Shown: one piece after another, positions 49,201 to 57,160 of the stretch
How positions within the stretch are numbered: position 1 is the stretch's first letter
Layout: every line of letters begins with the position of its first letter
Assembly (NCBI GenBank): GCA_958295875.1
Contig: OY282379.1
Span: forward strand, 1,054,001 to 1,118,000
Direction of reading: 5' to 3'
Source: an uncultured Pseudomonadales bacterium
GTDB lineage: Bacteria; Pseudomonadota; Gammaproteobacteria; Pseudomonadales; Azotimanducaceae
DNA: 64,000 bases
The notes under the pieces: model-generated
What the model was told of the DNA's origin: nothing
Databases searched by the model: none
The model's input: only the letters and a program-made list of their open reading frames with translations
Made by a program: the position numbers and the translations under genes

Positions 49201-49566
49201 GAGTTCCCGGACCTGTCGAACAACGGCAAGCTGACGCGGCTGTGGCTTGGCGGCAACGCGATCGCCGCCGTCGGCGACGGCCTCTCGCACCTGACGGAGT
49301 TGACGGCGCTGCAGCTCTCCCGCAACCAGCTGGAGGAGATGCCGGACTTGTCGAACAACCGGAAGCTGACGCACCTGTGGCTTGAGGGCAACAAGGTGGC
49401 TTCGATCCCGCCGCGGGCGTTCGGGGGCTTGAGCAAGCTGCAGTACCTGAACATCTCGGACAATCCCTTGACCGAGCCGTTGCCGGCCGCCGTCTGCACG
49501 TTCATCCGCGGCGTGAAGACCGTGGTGGCGGAAGGCATCGACATGAGCGTCGTCTGCCCTGATTGA
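46297..49566 (+). CDS. Secreted metzincin metalloprotease with leucine-rich repeats
   Basis: About 1089 residues from the first ATG after the poly-G tract. Other in-frame starts are ATG 46351, ATG 46375 and TTG 46438, the last giving a textbook signal peptide (MRFLGLSLAVGSLSFSAQAQ). Residues about 250-480 form a reprolysin-like metallopeptidase with AHELGHTMGLAHN (HExxHxxGxxH) near residue 423 and a Met-turn candidate in PTVMSYW. Residues about 700-1060 are leucine-rich repeats of the LxxLxLxxNxL type, including an exact 135-bp period. It is exported and probably surface-attached or secreted. The 47050-47850 part is AT-richer than the rest. Protein-degrading and host- or prey-binding roles are inferred. 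Confidence 0.83.
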   Translation: MTVHRRRHATRWRHQGDRMGESGQRDMTARIESDGGLGAVREAGTRCLRFLGLSLAVGSLSFSAQAQVLFQPADGSLSSERTLQLQADPLVVPDRWRMVRLDRDEIARAAESNAPLVFNLFDDVEVRGHVQGTKSLSGGSSFVSGSLEDGGHFTIFLHGSGIIRGEIHSPQGLYSLRSEGEDFSQVLVKQEDMSELPGCGNEQFSTSDGIAVRTGERARAHLLRPPGYAGAAGDWQSSARAAGQRDEETPKTIDALVVYTQRVEDHEGGPEHIRAAIENEMAEMNWILDNSGLPHRQMRLAMEKVDYEQKEHLGFDRGNLHYTEEDEERFFVEHDFGALDEVQNSLMEKHQADLVHLIVRDVREVCGLGGGGYSGSSEYFVHEICENADDKALCVDIERRRLWGRNVFSVSALPCLSGYTMAHELGHTMGLAHNREIYGPGEIPDDWYERNREFQPLNYGYGYIDPNGRGNCLGQPTVMSYWFPECDGGVRVGNTVLKAGVTLPYFSNPAISFPPPPGRFSYPWQPDTPMGVPGDELTGDLDGPVNASRTIDEVWDMAARVSDVPPLCNEGDIPADALSSLPDEVAFPAPGADREFAVSFAAPDSCADFHLQTHSSLPAFSASAEWLRQGEYSLSVTADPHNGTCGSGPRIGEITVSLSASPYSSTARVALEVSPATIFVEQSFGPNEFCGSLSGATEEAVSLDLSGQNVNPAFKLSDGMFSEFPRLEDLDLSDNLLGHFQNSYFDGLSLLTRLDLSGNELTELEDGVLVKLPELEHLDLRGNKLRRIKRSYFEKPSDPDATGYPLKTLDLSHNELRELDERWSGHLWHLESLHLNNNQLEAIDKDSLGYFEELKRLNLAHNSIEAVGPYVFAGYAPKLTHLNLSSNRISSIPDTTFGYVAWDGRVWAAADLRQLNLSRNRLEEFPELSMNGKLTHLWLGWNRIASVGDGLSELAELTGLQLSSNRLAEFPDLSNNGKLTRLWLGGNAIAAVGDGLSHLTELTALQLSRNQLEEMPDLSNNRKLTHLWLEGNKVASIPPRAFGGLSKLQYLNISDNPLTEPLPAAVCTFIRGVKTVVAEGIDMSVVCPD
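49096..49410 (+). repeat. 135-bp repeats within the LRR region
   Basis: Two full units (49096-49230 and 49231-49365) and a partial third encode the same 45-residue double LRR beginning LT(H/R)LWLG.N.IA.VGDGLS. Sequence similarity at the DNA level shows recent internal duplication, so repeat number may vary between strains. Confidence 0.8.
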
Positions 49567-49600
49567 CATGGAAGCCTCAGTGCCGAAAGCCTGACAGCCA

Positions 49601-50092
49601 ATGGCCAAGATGCCGCAAAGCGGGCTGAACGGAGCCCAAAAGAAACTGATTCGCTACATCAGGGGGCATGGCGTTGACCACGCCAGCGGATGGACTGGCG
49701 AAAGGCCGCCCGTGTGGCAGATGGTCTGCGATGTGTCCACCACCGACCCGTGCGGCAACACATGGCAATTGGAGTGCGAGCACGGCGTTAGGGGCAGTAG
49801 ATACGGTGTTTCTACAGTGCCTTGCGACGGCCCCATGAAGCTGGACGGATGGGAGGACCGCATCGAAAGCGAACTTGAACGCCTGCCAAACTGCGCCGTG
49901 TGCGGGCGTAACGCCGAAAAGTGGTGTGCCAAGAAAGACCGCGAAAAGAAACGACAGGAGAAAAAGAAGGCCAGGGACAAGAAGCGAAAGGACCGAAGGG
50001 GTCGGAGCTTGCCCATCGCTCTCCAGTGGACGTTCGGCCTTGCTTCGCTTCTTGGGGGTGCTGCTGTGGTGGCTGCGCTAATCGCCGCTTGA
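49601..50092 (+). CDS. Small Cys-rich protein with C-terminal membrane helix
   Basis: 163 residues, not recognised. The N-terminal half has Cys pairs (MVCDVSTTDPCGN, CEHGV, NCAVCGRNAEKWC), suggesting a zinc site. A very basic Lys/Arg stretch (REKKRQEKKKARDKKRKDRR) is followed by one C-terminal membrane helix (FGLASLLGGAAVVAALIAA), so it is a tail-anchored protein with the Cys domain in the cytosol. It starts 35 bp after the metzincin-LRR stop and may share its transcript. Relatives of the N-terminal part are phage- and plasmid-like in flavour, but this is only an impression. Confidence 0.65.
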   Translation: MAKMPQSGLNGAQKKLIRYIRGHGVDHASGWTGERPPVWQMVCDVSTTDPCGNTWQLECEHGVRGSRYGVSTVPCDGPMKLDGWEDRIESELERLPNCAVCGRNAEKWCAKKDREKKRQEKKKARDKKRKDRRGRSLPIALQWTFGLASLLGGAAVVAALIAA

Positions 50093-50286
50093 ACGCCGCC
50101 CGGTCCTGCACCGCCGGGGGTTGGTTCGCGGGAACGCGTCAGCGGCTCGACACGCAACCGCGCCTTCATGCCGGACGTTCGCCTACGGGTCTGCCAAGAA
50201 CCTTGAATTGACGGTGTTGCTCCGATGTCGGCGATGGGGCTCCTTTGCCCTCGCACGCCACTTCATAGGGCGACATGTGGACCTCA

Positions 50287-51609
50287 CTAACTTTCGAGAG
50301 CGAGACGCCGGATGTCGCCCAAGAGCCGGCATAGCGCCACGACGAAGTTGCCGCCCTCCACGCCGTTGATGGCGCGATGGTCGTAGGACAGCGACAGCGG
50401 CAGCATCGCGCGGGGTTGGAAGGCCGCCCCATCCCACACCGGCTTGGTGGCGAGCCGACCTACGCCGAGGATGGCCACCTCCGGGGCATTGACGATGGGC
50501 GTGAATCCAGTGCCGCCCACCCGACCCAAGCTCGTCACCGTGAACGTGCCGCCCTGCAGCTGCGCCGGCAGCAACGCGCCACCGCGGGCCAGTTCGGAGA
50601 GTTCGGCGATTTCCTCGGCCAGCGCCCAAACGCCCTTCTTGTCCACATCGCGAATCACCGGAACGATGAGGCCGGCATCGGTGTCCACCGCGAAGCCGAT
50701 GTGCCAGTGGCGCTTCAAGATCAGGCCATCCACCGCGGCGTTGAGCGAAGCGTTCAAGCGCGGGAAGGCGCGCAGGTTGTCTGCGCACGCCTTCAAGATG
50801 AACGGCAACAGCGTGAGCTTGACGCCGCGCGCCTCGGCCTCCGCGGCCAGCGATTTGCGGAAGCCATCCAAATCCGTCACGTCCGCTTCGTCATGCTGGG
50901 TGACATGCACCACGTTCAACCAGCTGCGATGCAGGTTGCGGGCGCCACGCACGCCAACGCGGGGCAATGGCACCTCCTCCGTCGGGCCGAACCGCGAGAA
51001 ATCGACCACCGGCAGGGCGGGGATGCCGCCACCGGCGCCGTCTCGCGCCGCGTTCATCGCCGCCTTCACAAACGCCTTCACGTCATCCTTCACGATGCGG
51101 CCGGCGCCGCCGGAGCCGCGCACGCGCCCCAAATCCACACCGAGTTCCCGGGCCAGGCGGCGGGTGGCGGGGCCGGCGTAAACCCGCGCTTTGGCCGGTG
51201 GCTCGGCGTCTGGGGATGCCTCGCTGGTTGCCGGCGCGGAGGGCGGCGGTTGTGGGGTGGACTGCGGCGTCTGCGCCGTGGTGGGTGCGTCTACCACGCC
51301 TTGCAGTGGGGCGGGTGGCGACGCGGCGGGCGGCGTGGGCGGCGCGGCCTCCACAGCATCGCCTTCAACGTCGAGCACGGCGATCAACCGCCCGGTGTTC
51401 ACCAAGTCTCCCAACGCCACGTTGAGTTCGCGCACGGTGCCAGCGCATGGCGACGGCACCTCCATGGAGGCTTTGTCTGATTCGATGACGATGAGGGCGC
51501 CATCCACCGACACCGCATCGCCCGGCCGCACGCAGAGTTCGATCACTTCCACGTCTTCGGCATCGCCGATGTTCGGAATCAACACTTCCCGCGTTTGCAG
51601 CGCGCTCAT
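50287..51609 (-). CDS. aceF: Pyruvate dehydrogenase E2 (dihydrolipoamide acetyltransferase)
   Basis: 440-residue E2 core of the pyruvate dehydrogenase complex. One lipoyl domain (lipoylated Lys in ESDKASMEVPS), a Pro/Ala-rich linker, the peripheral subunit-binding domain (AGPATRRLARELGVDL) and the catalytic domain with SYDHRAINGVEGG (catalytic His). E. coli has three lipoyl domains; here there is one. The ATG overlaps the aceE stop (ATGA). The 194 bp after the stop (50093-50286) hold no gene or clear terminator. No lpd gene is in the window. Confidence 0.94.
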   Translation of the reverse strand: MSALQTREVLIPNIGDAEDVEVIELCVRPGDAVSVDGALIVIESDKASMEVPSPCAGTVRELNVALGDLVNTGRLIAVLDVEGDAVEAAPPTPPAASPPAPLQGVVDAPTTAQTPQSTPQPPPSAPATSEASPDAEPPAKARVYAGPATRRLARELGVDLGRVRGSGGAGRIVKDDVKAFVKAAMNAARDGAGGGIPALPVVDFSRFGPTEEVPLPRVGVRGARNLHRSWLNVVHVTQHDEADVTDLDGFRKSLAAEAEARGVKLTLLPFILKACADNLRAFPRLNASLNAAVDGLILKRHWHIGFAVDTDAGLIVPVIRDVDKKGVWALAEEIAELSELARGGALLPAQLQGGTFTVTSLGRVGGTGFTPIVNAPEVAILGVGRLATKPVWDGAAFQPRAMLPLSLSYDHRAINGVEGGNFVVALCRLLGDIRRLALES

Positions 51610-54275
51610 GCCAGCCTCGGGTTCGCTTTGCTCGGGTCGATGCGCAGCGCTCGCATGGCCGCGCCCACCTGCGCTTCGGAGACCACCTGGCGGCATGCGA
51701 GCTCGCTGAGCGCGGCCAATGTCACGAACCGCTCGTCCACCTCAAAGAAGCTGCGCAGCTTGGCGCGGGTGTCGCTGCGGCCAAAGCCATCGGTGCCGAG
51801 CACCCGATACGGCGCTTTGAAGTGCGCCCGCACGGATTCCGCATGGGCGCGCACGTAGTCGGTGGCGGCCACCACCGGCACGTCGCCATCCAAGCACTCT
51901 GCAACATGGGAGCGGCGCGGCGCCTCGCCGGGATGCAACAGGTTCCAACGCTCGGTGTCCGCGCCTTCACGGGCGAGCTCCGAGAAGCTGGTGACGCTCC
52001 ACACTTCGCTGGCGACGCCGTAGTCTGCTTCCAGCCGCGCCGCGGCGCGTTCCACCTCGCGCAGAATGGCGCCGCTGCCCAACAGCCGCACGCGCTTGCT
52101 GCTGCCGTGGAAATCCCCGACGGTGCGCAAGCGGTACATCCCTTTCACGATGCCGTCCCGCGCGTCCTCCGGCAGCGGCGGCTGCGGGTAGTTTTCGTTC
52201 ATCAGGGTGAGGTAGTAGAAGACGCCCTCTTGGTTGGCATACATGCGCCGCAGCCCATCCTGCACGATGACGGCCATTTCGCTGGCGTAGCAAGGGTCGT
52301 AAGCGATGCAGTTGGGAATGGCGGCGGCAAGCACATGGCTGTGGCCATCCTGATGCTGCAGCCCCTCGCCGTTCAACGTGGTGCGCCCCGCCGTCGCGCC
52401 GAGCAGGAAGCCCCGCGCCTGCATGTCGCCGGCGGCCCACGCCAAATCCCCCACCCGCTGAAAGCCGAACATGGAGTAGAAGATGTAGAACGGGATGAGG
52501 GTGTAGCGGTGGGTGCTGTATGAAGTGGCGGCGGCCATCCACGCGGCGAACGCGCCGGCTTCATTGATGCCTTCCTCCAGCACCTGGCCATCCAGGGACT
52601 CGCGGTAGGAGGCGATTTCGCCGTAGTCTTCCGGCTCGTAAAGCTGGCCGACGGAAGAGTAGATGCCGAGCTGGCGGAACATCCCCTCCATGCCGAAGGT
52701 GCGCGCCTCATCGGGCACGATGGGCACCACGCGCTCGCCGATGGCGCTGTCTCGCGCCAGCGTCGACAGCAGCCGCACGAACGCCATCGTGGTGGACACG
52801 CGGCGCTCGCCGGAGCCTTGGAATTGGCGGGTGAACGGCTCGTCGCTGGCCGGCTTGAGCGCCGTTTCATCCATCATGCGCTTCGGCAGCGGCCCGCCCA
52901 AGCGCTCGCGCTGCTTCTTCAAGTAAACCGTTTCCGGCGCGTCCTCCGGTGGGCGGTAGTACGGCACCGTGGCCAACTCCTCGTCTGAGAGCGGCACGCC
53001 GAACCGATTGCGGAAGTGCTTGAGTCCCTCCAAGTCCAGCTTTTTCACCTGATGCGTGGTGTTCTCGGATTCGCCGGCGTCCCCCATGCCGTAGCCCTTC
53101 ACCGTCTTGGCCAGAATCACCGTCGGCTCGCCCTCGTGGTGCGCCGCCGCGTGGTAGGCGGCGAACACCTTGAAGGGATCATGCCCGCCCCGGTTCAGGC
53201 GCATGATGTCGTCGTCGGAGAGGTGTGCCACCAGTTCGCGCAACTCTGGGCGGGCGCCGAAGAAGTGTTCCCGGGTGTAGCCGCCGCCCTTCGCCTTGTA
53301 GTTTTGGTATTCGCCGTCCACCGTCTCGTCCATGCGCTGCTGCAGCAAGCCGAGTTCGTCCTTGGCGATGAGCGGATCCCAAAGCCGCCCCCAAATCACT
53401 TTGATGACGTTCCAGCCGGCGCCGCGGAACTCGCCTTCAAGCTCTTGCATGATCTTGCCGTTGCCGCGCACCGGGCCGTCCAGCCGCTGCAGATTGCAGT
53501 TCACCACGAAGATCAAGTTGTCCAGCCGTTCGCGGCCAGCCAGCCCCAAAGCGCCCATGGATTCCGGCTCGTCACACTCGCCATCGCCTAGGAACGCCCA
53601 CACCTTGCGGTCTCCCATGGGGATGAGGCCGCGGCGGTCTAGATACTTCATGATGTGCGCTTGGTAGATGGCCTGAATCGGCCCAAGCCCCATGGAGACG
53701 GTGGGGAATTGCCAGTAGCCCGGCATCAGCCACGGATGCGGGTAGGAGGAGAGGCCGTTGCCATCCACCTCTTGGCGAAAGCGATCGAGCCGCGCTTCAT
53801 CGAGGCGGCCTTCCAAGTACGAGCGGGCGTAGATGCCGGGCGCGCTGTGCCCTTGGAAGTAGATGAGGTCTCCGGCGTGCGCGTCTGTGGGGCCGCGGAA
53901 AAAGTAGTTGAAGCCGACATCGTAGAGCGTGGCGGCCGAGGCGAAGGTGGAGATGTGGCCGCCCAAATCTCCATCGCCGCGGTTGGCGCGCACCACCATC
54001 GCCAGCGCATTCCAACGAATGAGGGAACGGATGCGCCGTTCCATGAAGAGGTCGCCCGGCATGAACGCCTCTTCGGTGCTGGGGATGGTGTTGCGGTACG
54101 GCGTGGTGATGGCGTGAGGCAGCGGCAGGCCGGCGCGCGTCAAGCGGGAAGACAGCCGATCGAGCAGGAAACCGGCGCGTTCCGGGCCGCTGCGCTCCAA
54201 CACGGATGCGAGGGCGTCCAGCCACTCCCGGGTCTCAACGGGGTCTGTGTCTGTAAGGCGTTCTGAACCTGCCAT
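51606..54275 (-). CDS. aceE: Pyruvate dehydrogenase E1, homodimeric
   Basis: 889-residue thiamine-diphosphate decarboxylase of the homodimeric AceE type (E. coli 887). Landmarks: TREWLDALASVLERSGPERAGFLLDRL at the start, NGLSSYPHPWLMPGYWQFPTVSMGLG, the ThDP motif GDGECDEPESMGAL...NCNLQRLDGPV, and a C-terminal SDTRAKLRSFFEVD. I chose the ATG at 54275, 17 nt after the start predicted from the TATAAT box at 54304-54299. It is co-transcribed with aceF by a 4-bp overlap. No PdhR-type regulator gene is adjacent. Confidence 0.95.
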   Translation of the reverse strand: MAGSERLTDTDPVETREWLDALASVLERSGPERAGFLLDRLSSRLTRAGLPLPHAITTPYRNTIPSTEEAFMPGDLFMERRIRSLIRWNALAMVVRANRGDGDLGGHISTFASAATLYDVGFNYFFRGPTDAHAGDLIYFQGHSAPGIYARSYLEGRLDEARLDRFRQEVDGNGLSSYPHPWLMPGYWQFPTVSMGLGPIQAIYQAHIMKYLDRRGLIPMGDRKVWAFLGDGECDEPESMGALGLAGRERLDNLIFVVNCNLQRLDGPVRGNGKIMQELEGEFRGAGWNVIKVIWGRLWDPLIAKDELGLLQQRMDETVDGEYQNYKAKGGGYTREHFFGARPELRELVAHLSDDDIMRLNRGGHDPFKVFAAYHAAAHHEGEPTVILAKTVKGYGMGDAGESENTTHQVKKLDLEGLKHFRNRFGVPLSDEELATVPYYRPPEDAPETVYLKKQRERLGGPLPKRMMDETALKPASDEPFTRQFQGSGERRVSTTMAFVRLLSTLARDSAIGERVVPIVPDEARTFGMEGMFRQLGIYSSVGQLYEPEDYGEIASYRESLDGQVLEEGINEAGAFAAWMAAATSYSTHRYTLIPFYIFYSMFGFQRVGDLAWAAGDMQARGFLLGATAGRTTLNGEGLQHQDGHSHVLAAAIPNCIAYDPCYASEMAVIVQDGLRRMYANQEGVFYYLTLMNENYPQPPLPEDARDGIVKGMYRLRTVGDFHGSSKRVRLLGSGAILREVERAAARLEADYGVASEVWSVTSFSELAREGADTERWNLLHPGEAPRRSHVAECLDGDVPVVAATDYVRAHAESVRAHFKAPYRVLGTDGFGRSDTRAKLRSFFEVDERFVTLAALSELACRQVVSEAQVGAAMRALRIDPSKANPRLA

Positions 54276-54298
54276 CGCCGGAGTTTCCACGCGCAACG

Positions 54299-54304
54299 AT
54301 TATA
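54299..54304 (-). promoter_or_regulatory. -10 box of aceEF
   Basis: Minus strand TATAAT (54304-54299), a perfect -10, predicting initiation near 54292 and a 17-nt leader. No convincing -35 is seen upstream. Confidence 0.5.
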
Positions 54305-54431
54305 GTCGGGGCGGGGCGCGCTCCGCTTGCGCTGGGTTGGGGCGGGACACATCGCCCAAACGCCGATTTCGGCTGGCGCAGGGTGGGGGCGTCAGGGCAT
54401 CGGGGGCGCGGGGCGTCGGGTGCGCGGGGCG

Positions 54432-54980
54432 TCAGGGGAAGACGGCGGCCAGCGCGCGCCGCCAATCAAACGCCGCGCCAGGGTCTGTCTTCCGGCCTGG
54501 CGCCACCTCGTTGTGGCCGACGATGGCTTGGCCGTCGATGCGGGGATACGCGGCCAAGAGCGTGCGCAACACCGCCGCCAACGCCTCGTATTGGGCGGCT
54601 TCGTAGGGGGTGTCGTCCGTGCCTTCGAGTTCTATGCCGATGGCGTAATCATTGCAGCCGGCGCGGCCGCCGTGGCTTGAAGCGCCGGCATGCCATGCGC
54701 GACGGTGGAGCGGCACGAACTGCGTCACTTCGCCCAGACGGTCGATGAGGACATGCGCGGACACGCGCACGCCGGCTAGGCTCGCCAAACGCGCATCCGC
54801 GGCGGCGTCGAGCCGATTGGCGAACAGCGCCTCCACCGCGCCCGTGCCGAACTCGCCAGGCGGCAGCGAGATGCCGTGCAAAACGATGAGCGAGATGTCG
54901 CCCGGGTCTGGCCGCGCATCCTGGTTCAGCGATGGCGACCGCCGCGCTCCTTCGAGCCAGCCGTCGGCAGTTACAATCAC
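54432..54980 (-). CDS. ampD: 1,6-anhydro-N-acetylmuramyl-L-alanine amidase AmpD
   Basis: 182-residue cytosolic zinc amidase that cleaves the peptide from anhydro-muropeptides imported by AmpG. E. coli AmpD is 183 residues. Zn ligands: His in IVLHGISLPPGEFG, His in IVGHNEVAPGRK and Asp in KTDPGAAFDW. Starts at a GTG (54980) since no ATG fits the family N-terminus VTADGWLEGARRSPS. It faces nadC, as in E. coli. Confidence 0.92.
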   Translation of the reverse strand: MIVTADGWLEGARRSPSLNQDARPDPGDISLIVLHGISLPPGEFGTGAVEALFANRLDAAADARLASLAGVRVSAHVLIDRLGEVTQFVPLHRRAWHAGASSHGGRAGCNDYAIGIELEGTDDTPYEAAQYEALAAVLRTLLAAYPRIDGQAIVGHNEVAPGRKTDPGAAFDWRRALAAVFP

Positions 54981-54992
54981 GCTGCGATGATA
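54972..54992. promoter_or_regulatory. Interlocked -10 boxes for nadC and ampD
   Basis: Forward TACAAT (54972-54977) predicts a start near 54984, 3 bases before the nadC ATG. Reverse TATCAT (54992-54987) predicts a start near 54980, the ampD GTG. Each box lies inside the other gene's first codons; both mRNAs would be nearly leaderless. Confidence 0.4.
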
Positions 54993-55847
54993 GCCGAGGG
55001 GGAGAGAGCGAAGCCCGCGCCGCCGCCAACGGAGGTGGTGCGCGGCAATGTCCGCGCAGCGCTCGCCGAGGATGTGGGCGCCGGCGACGTCACCGCGGCG
55101 CTCATCGAGGCGGACGCGCCAGCGCACGCAACGGTGATTTCGCGCGCGGACGGCGTGTTCTGCGGCCGCCCGTGGGTGGATGAGACCTGCGCCCAAGTGG
55201 ATGCCGACATCGCCTTGCAGTGGCACGTCGACGATGGCGACGCCGTGCGCCGCAACGATGTGCTCTTCCAGGCGCAGGGCGCCGCGAGCAGCTTGCTCAC
55301 CGCCGAGCGCACCCTGCTGAACTTCGCGCAACTCCTCTCCGGCACCGCCACGGCGGCCCATGCCTGCGCCGCCGCCGTGCGCGGCACCGAGGCGCGCGTG
55401 CTCGACACGCGCAAGACCGCGCCGGGGCTGCGCGCCGCGCAAAAGTACGCGGTGGCGGTGGGTGGCGCCGACAACCATCGCATGGGCCTGTTCGACGCCT
55501 TTCTCATCAAGGAGAACCACATCGCCGCCGCCGGCGGCATCGGCGCCGCCATCCGCCGTGCGCGCACTGCCCGGCCAGACCTCTTCGTGGAGGTGGAGGT
55601 GGAGACGCTAGCGCAATTCGAGGAAGCCCTCGCCGCCCAGCCAGACTGCATCATGTTGGACAACTTTTCGTTGGCGGACATGGCGCGAGCGGTGCGCCGC
55701 AACGACACGCCAACCAAGCTCGAGGCCTCCGGCGGGCTGCAGCCGAGCGACCTTGCCGCCGTCGCGGCGACGGGAGTGGACTATGTGTCCGTCGGCGCCA
55801 TCACCAAGCGCATCGAGCCGCTGGACCTGTCGATGCGGTTTCGCTAA
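54987..55847 (+). CDS. nadC: Quinolinate phosphoribosyltransferase NadC
   Basis: 286-residue enzyme of NAD synthesis converting quinolinate and PRPP to nicotinate mononucleotide and CO2. Conserved strings: LAEDVGAGDVTAALI, LLNFAQLLSGTAT, VLDTRKTAPGLRAAQKYAV, GGADNHRMGLFDAFLIKENHI, and C-terminal LEASGGLQPSDLAAVAATGVDYVSVGAITK. The ATG at 54987 leaves only 6 bp from the ampD GTG; the classical nadC/ampD divergent pair. Confidence 0.95.
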   Translation: MIAEGERAKPAPPPTEVVRGNVRAALAEDVGAGDVTAALIEADAPAHATVISRADGVFCGRPWVDETCAQVDADIALQWHVDDGDAVRRNDVLFQAQGAASSLLTAERTLLNFAQLLSGTATAAHACAAAVRGTEARVLDTRKTAPGLRAAQKYAVAVGGADNHRMGLFDAFLIKENHIAAAGGIGAAIRRARTARPDLFVEVEVETLAQFEEALAAQPDCIMLDNFSLADMARAVRRNDTPTKLEASGGLQPSDLAAVAATGVDYVSVGAITKRIEPLDLSMRFR

Positions 55848-55898
55848 GAGGCGCAAGCCCTGGCGTTTGCCGGGGACGGCTCACCGCGGCGGGTGTCT

Positions 55899-55974
55899 TG
55901 GTGCCGGAACGGAGACTCGAACTCCGGACAACCGCATTACGAATGCGGTGCTCTACCAACTGAGCTATTCCGGC
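55899..55974 (-). tRNA. tRNA-Thr (CGT anticodon)
   Basis: A 76-nt cloverleaf on the minus strand: acceptor stem GCCGGAA / TTCCGGC, D arm AGCTCAGTTGGTAGAGC-type, anticodon stem CCGCA / TGCGG with loop TTCGTAA (anticodon CGT), T arm GGAGTTCGAGTCTCC, and an encoded CCA at 55901-55899. It reads ACG threonine codons. Its 5' part is overlapped by the stop of a small membrane-protein gene. Confidence 0.95.
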
Positions 55975-56183
55975 GGGGGCGCCAAGGATACTCCGTTTTG
56001 CGGCGCCTTGGCCGGGAGCTGAGCGGGCGCACCGGAGGCCGCCGACTCTGGCTTCGGTGCGTCGAACGCCGCCTCGATGCGCGCCATCTTCTCGTTCAGA
56101 TACCACGTCGCTCCGACGATGGCTGCAATGATGACGACGGTGCGGGCGGCGGCCAAGCTCACGATCAGTCTCCGCTCGCTCAT
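55965..56183 (-). CDS. Small single-pass membrane protein next to tRNA-Thr
   Basis: 72 residues: short basic start MSERRLIVS, one membrane helix (VVIIAAIVGATWYL), then NEKMARIEAAFDAPKPE and a Pro/Ala-rich tail. The N-terminal 40 residues are clearly related to the coiled-coil protein at 57160-57726 (both have AIVGA.W...E..ARIEAA), and the upstream DNA also matches (GTAGGCTA.GCGCATGAG), so it looks like a second, shortened copy of that gene. The stop codon lies 10 bp inside the tRNA gene, which suggests that the original 3' end was replaced at the tRNA. Might be a remnant. Confidence 0.5.
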   Translation of the reverse strand: MSERRLIVSLAAARTVVIIAAIVGATWYLNEKMARIEAAFDAPKPESAASGAPAQLPAKAPQNGVSLAPPPE

Positions 56184-56227
56184 GCGCCTAGCCTACACCT
56201 GCAAACCGCCGGTGTCGTCGCCCGGGG

Positions 56228-57160
56228 TCACATCGGTTCCGACGCAATAGCGCGGCCAGACTCGACGGGCAAATCCAACTGCCGCAACGCTGCGCGATGT
56301 TCAATCACCTTGGCGACTGTGTGTTCTGCCTTCAGGAACTCCCCATCGCGCCTTTGGATGGTCTCGACCTCACAAATCAAGATGTCTCCTTTCGCAAAGG
56401 CAACCTGATTGGAGTCTACCCTTCGCAGAAAGCCATCGTCGGCAATCAACGCGGAGACCGCAGCGCTGCCGTCGTGTAGACGCCATTTGTTGTCTTCCTT
56501 AAAGGCTAGGGAGACTATCGAGTAAGCAGCGGTGTGCTTGTTCTTGAGAACAATGTCGTCGGCTGTTTCCGGTTTGCTGAAGTAATCGGACTCTTGGACA
56601 GACACCGACTCAACGGAAACGCCTTCCTCACGCACCTCGAACGCATCGATGCCTTCCTTGCTCAACGGCTCCTTCACGAGGCGTTCGAGGGCGTGTCTAA
56701 CCGCAAGATCACCGTAAAGACGCAGCAGGGCCACTGGAACCTCAATGGTTCCCGATTCGTGGGTGACTCTAACCACTTCTTCGTCGGCAGTCTTCGCCAC
56801 CTCTTTGGGGCTATGTCCGCGCAGCGTCTTGACAAGCCAGATGAGCCCGCCAACGCCAGCGCTTCCGCCGACCAAGACCAGCTCCTTCAGTTGCAGCGCT
56901 GCGGTGACCGTCTCTCCGCTGAAGATGCTGACAAGCTGCGACCCCATCCCCTGCACAACATCGAGAGCGACCTCAAACGACCCTTGGGAGGTGGCTTGAA
57001 CATTGACGCTAATCGTCGTTCTCTCGTCATTGAGAACGGAATTGGCCGCGTCGAACAGTTGCCCAAGGGCCAAGAGCGCTGGGGCTAAGTCGCGGACATC
57101 CATCGACCCCGATTCGACGGCGGGGCCGTCATAGGCAATGGAGAAGCTAGTCTGACTCAT
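56228..57160 (-). CDS. Unrecognised protein of a tRNA-linked trio
   Basis: 310 residues of unknown family. It starts [20 protein letters not shown] and contains a helical stretch [20 protein letters not shown], a hydrophobic Gly-rich helix ([20 protein letters not shown]) that could cross or touch the membrane at residues 93-112, and a C-terminal beta-rich region with [19 protein letters not shown]. Codon bias is weaker than in host genes. Its ATG overlaps the stop of the upstream coiled-coil gene (TAATG), so both are co-translated. Accessory origin is likely; a role in defence or stress sensing is only a guess. Confidence 0.62.
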   Translation of the reverse strand: MSQTSFSIAYDGPAVESGSMDVRDLAPALLALGQLFDAANSVLNDERTTISVNVQATSQGSFEVALDVVQGMGSQLVSIFSGETVTAALQLKELVLVGGSAGVGGLIWLVKTLRGHSPKEVAKTADEEVVRVTHESGTIEVPVALLRLYGDLAVRHALERLVKEPLSKEGIDAFEVREEGVSVESVSVQESDYFSKPETADDIVLKNKHTAAYSIVSLAFKEDNKWRLHDGSAAVSALIADDGFLRRVDSNQVAFAKGDILICEVETIQRRDGEFLKAEHTVAKVIEHRAALRQLDLPVESGRAIASEPM

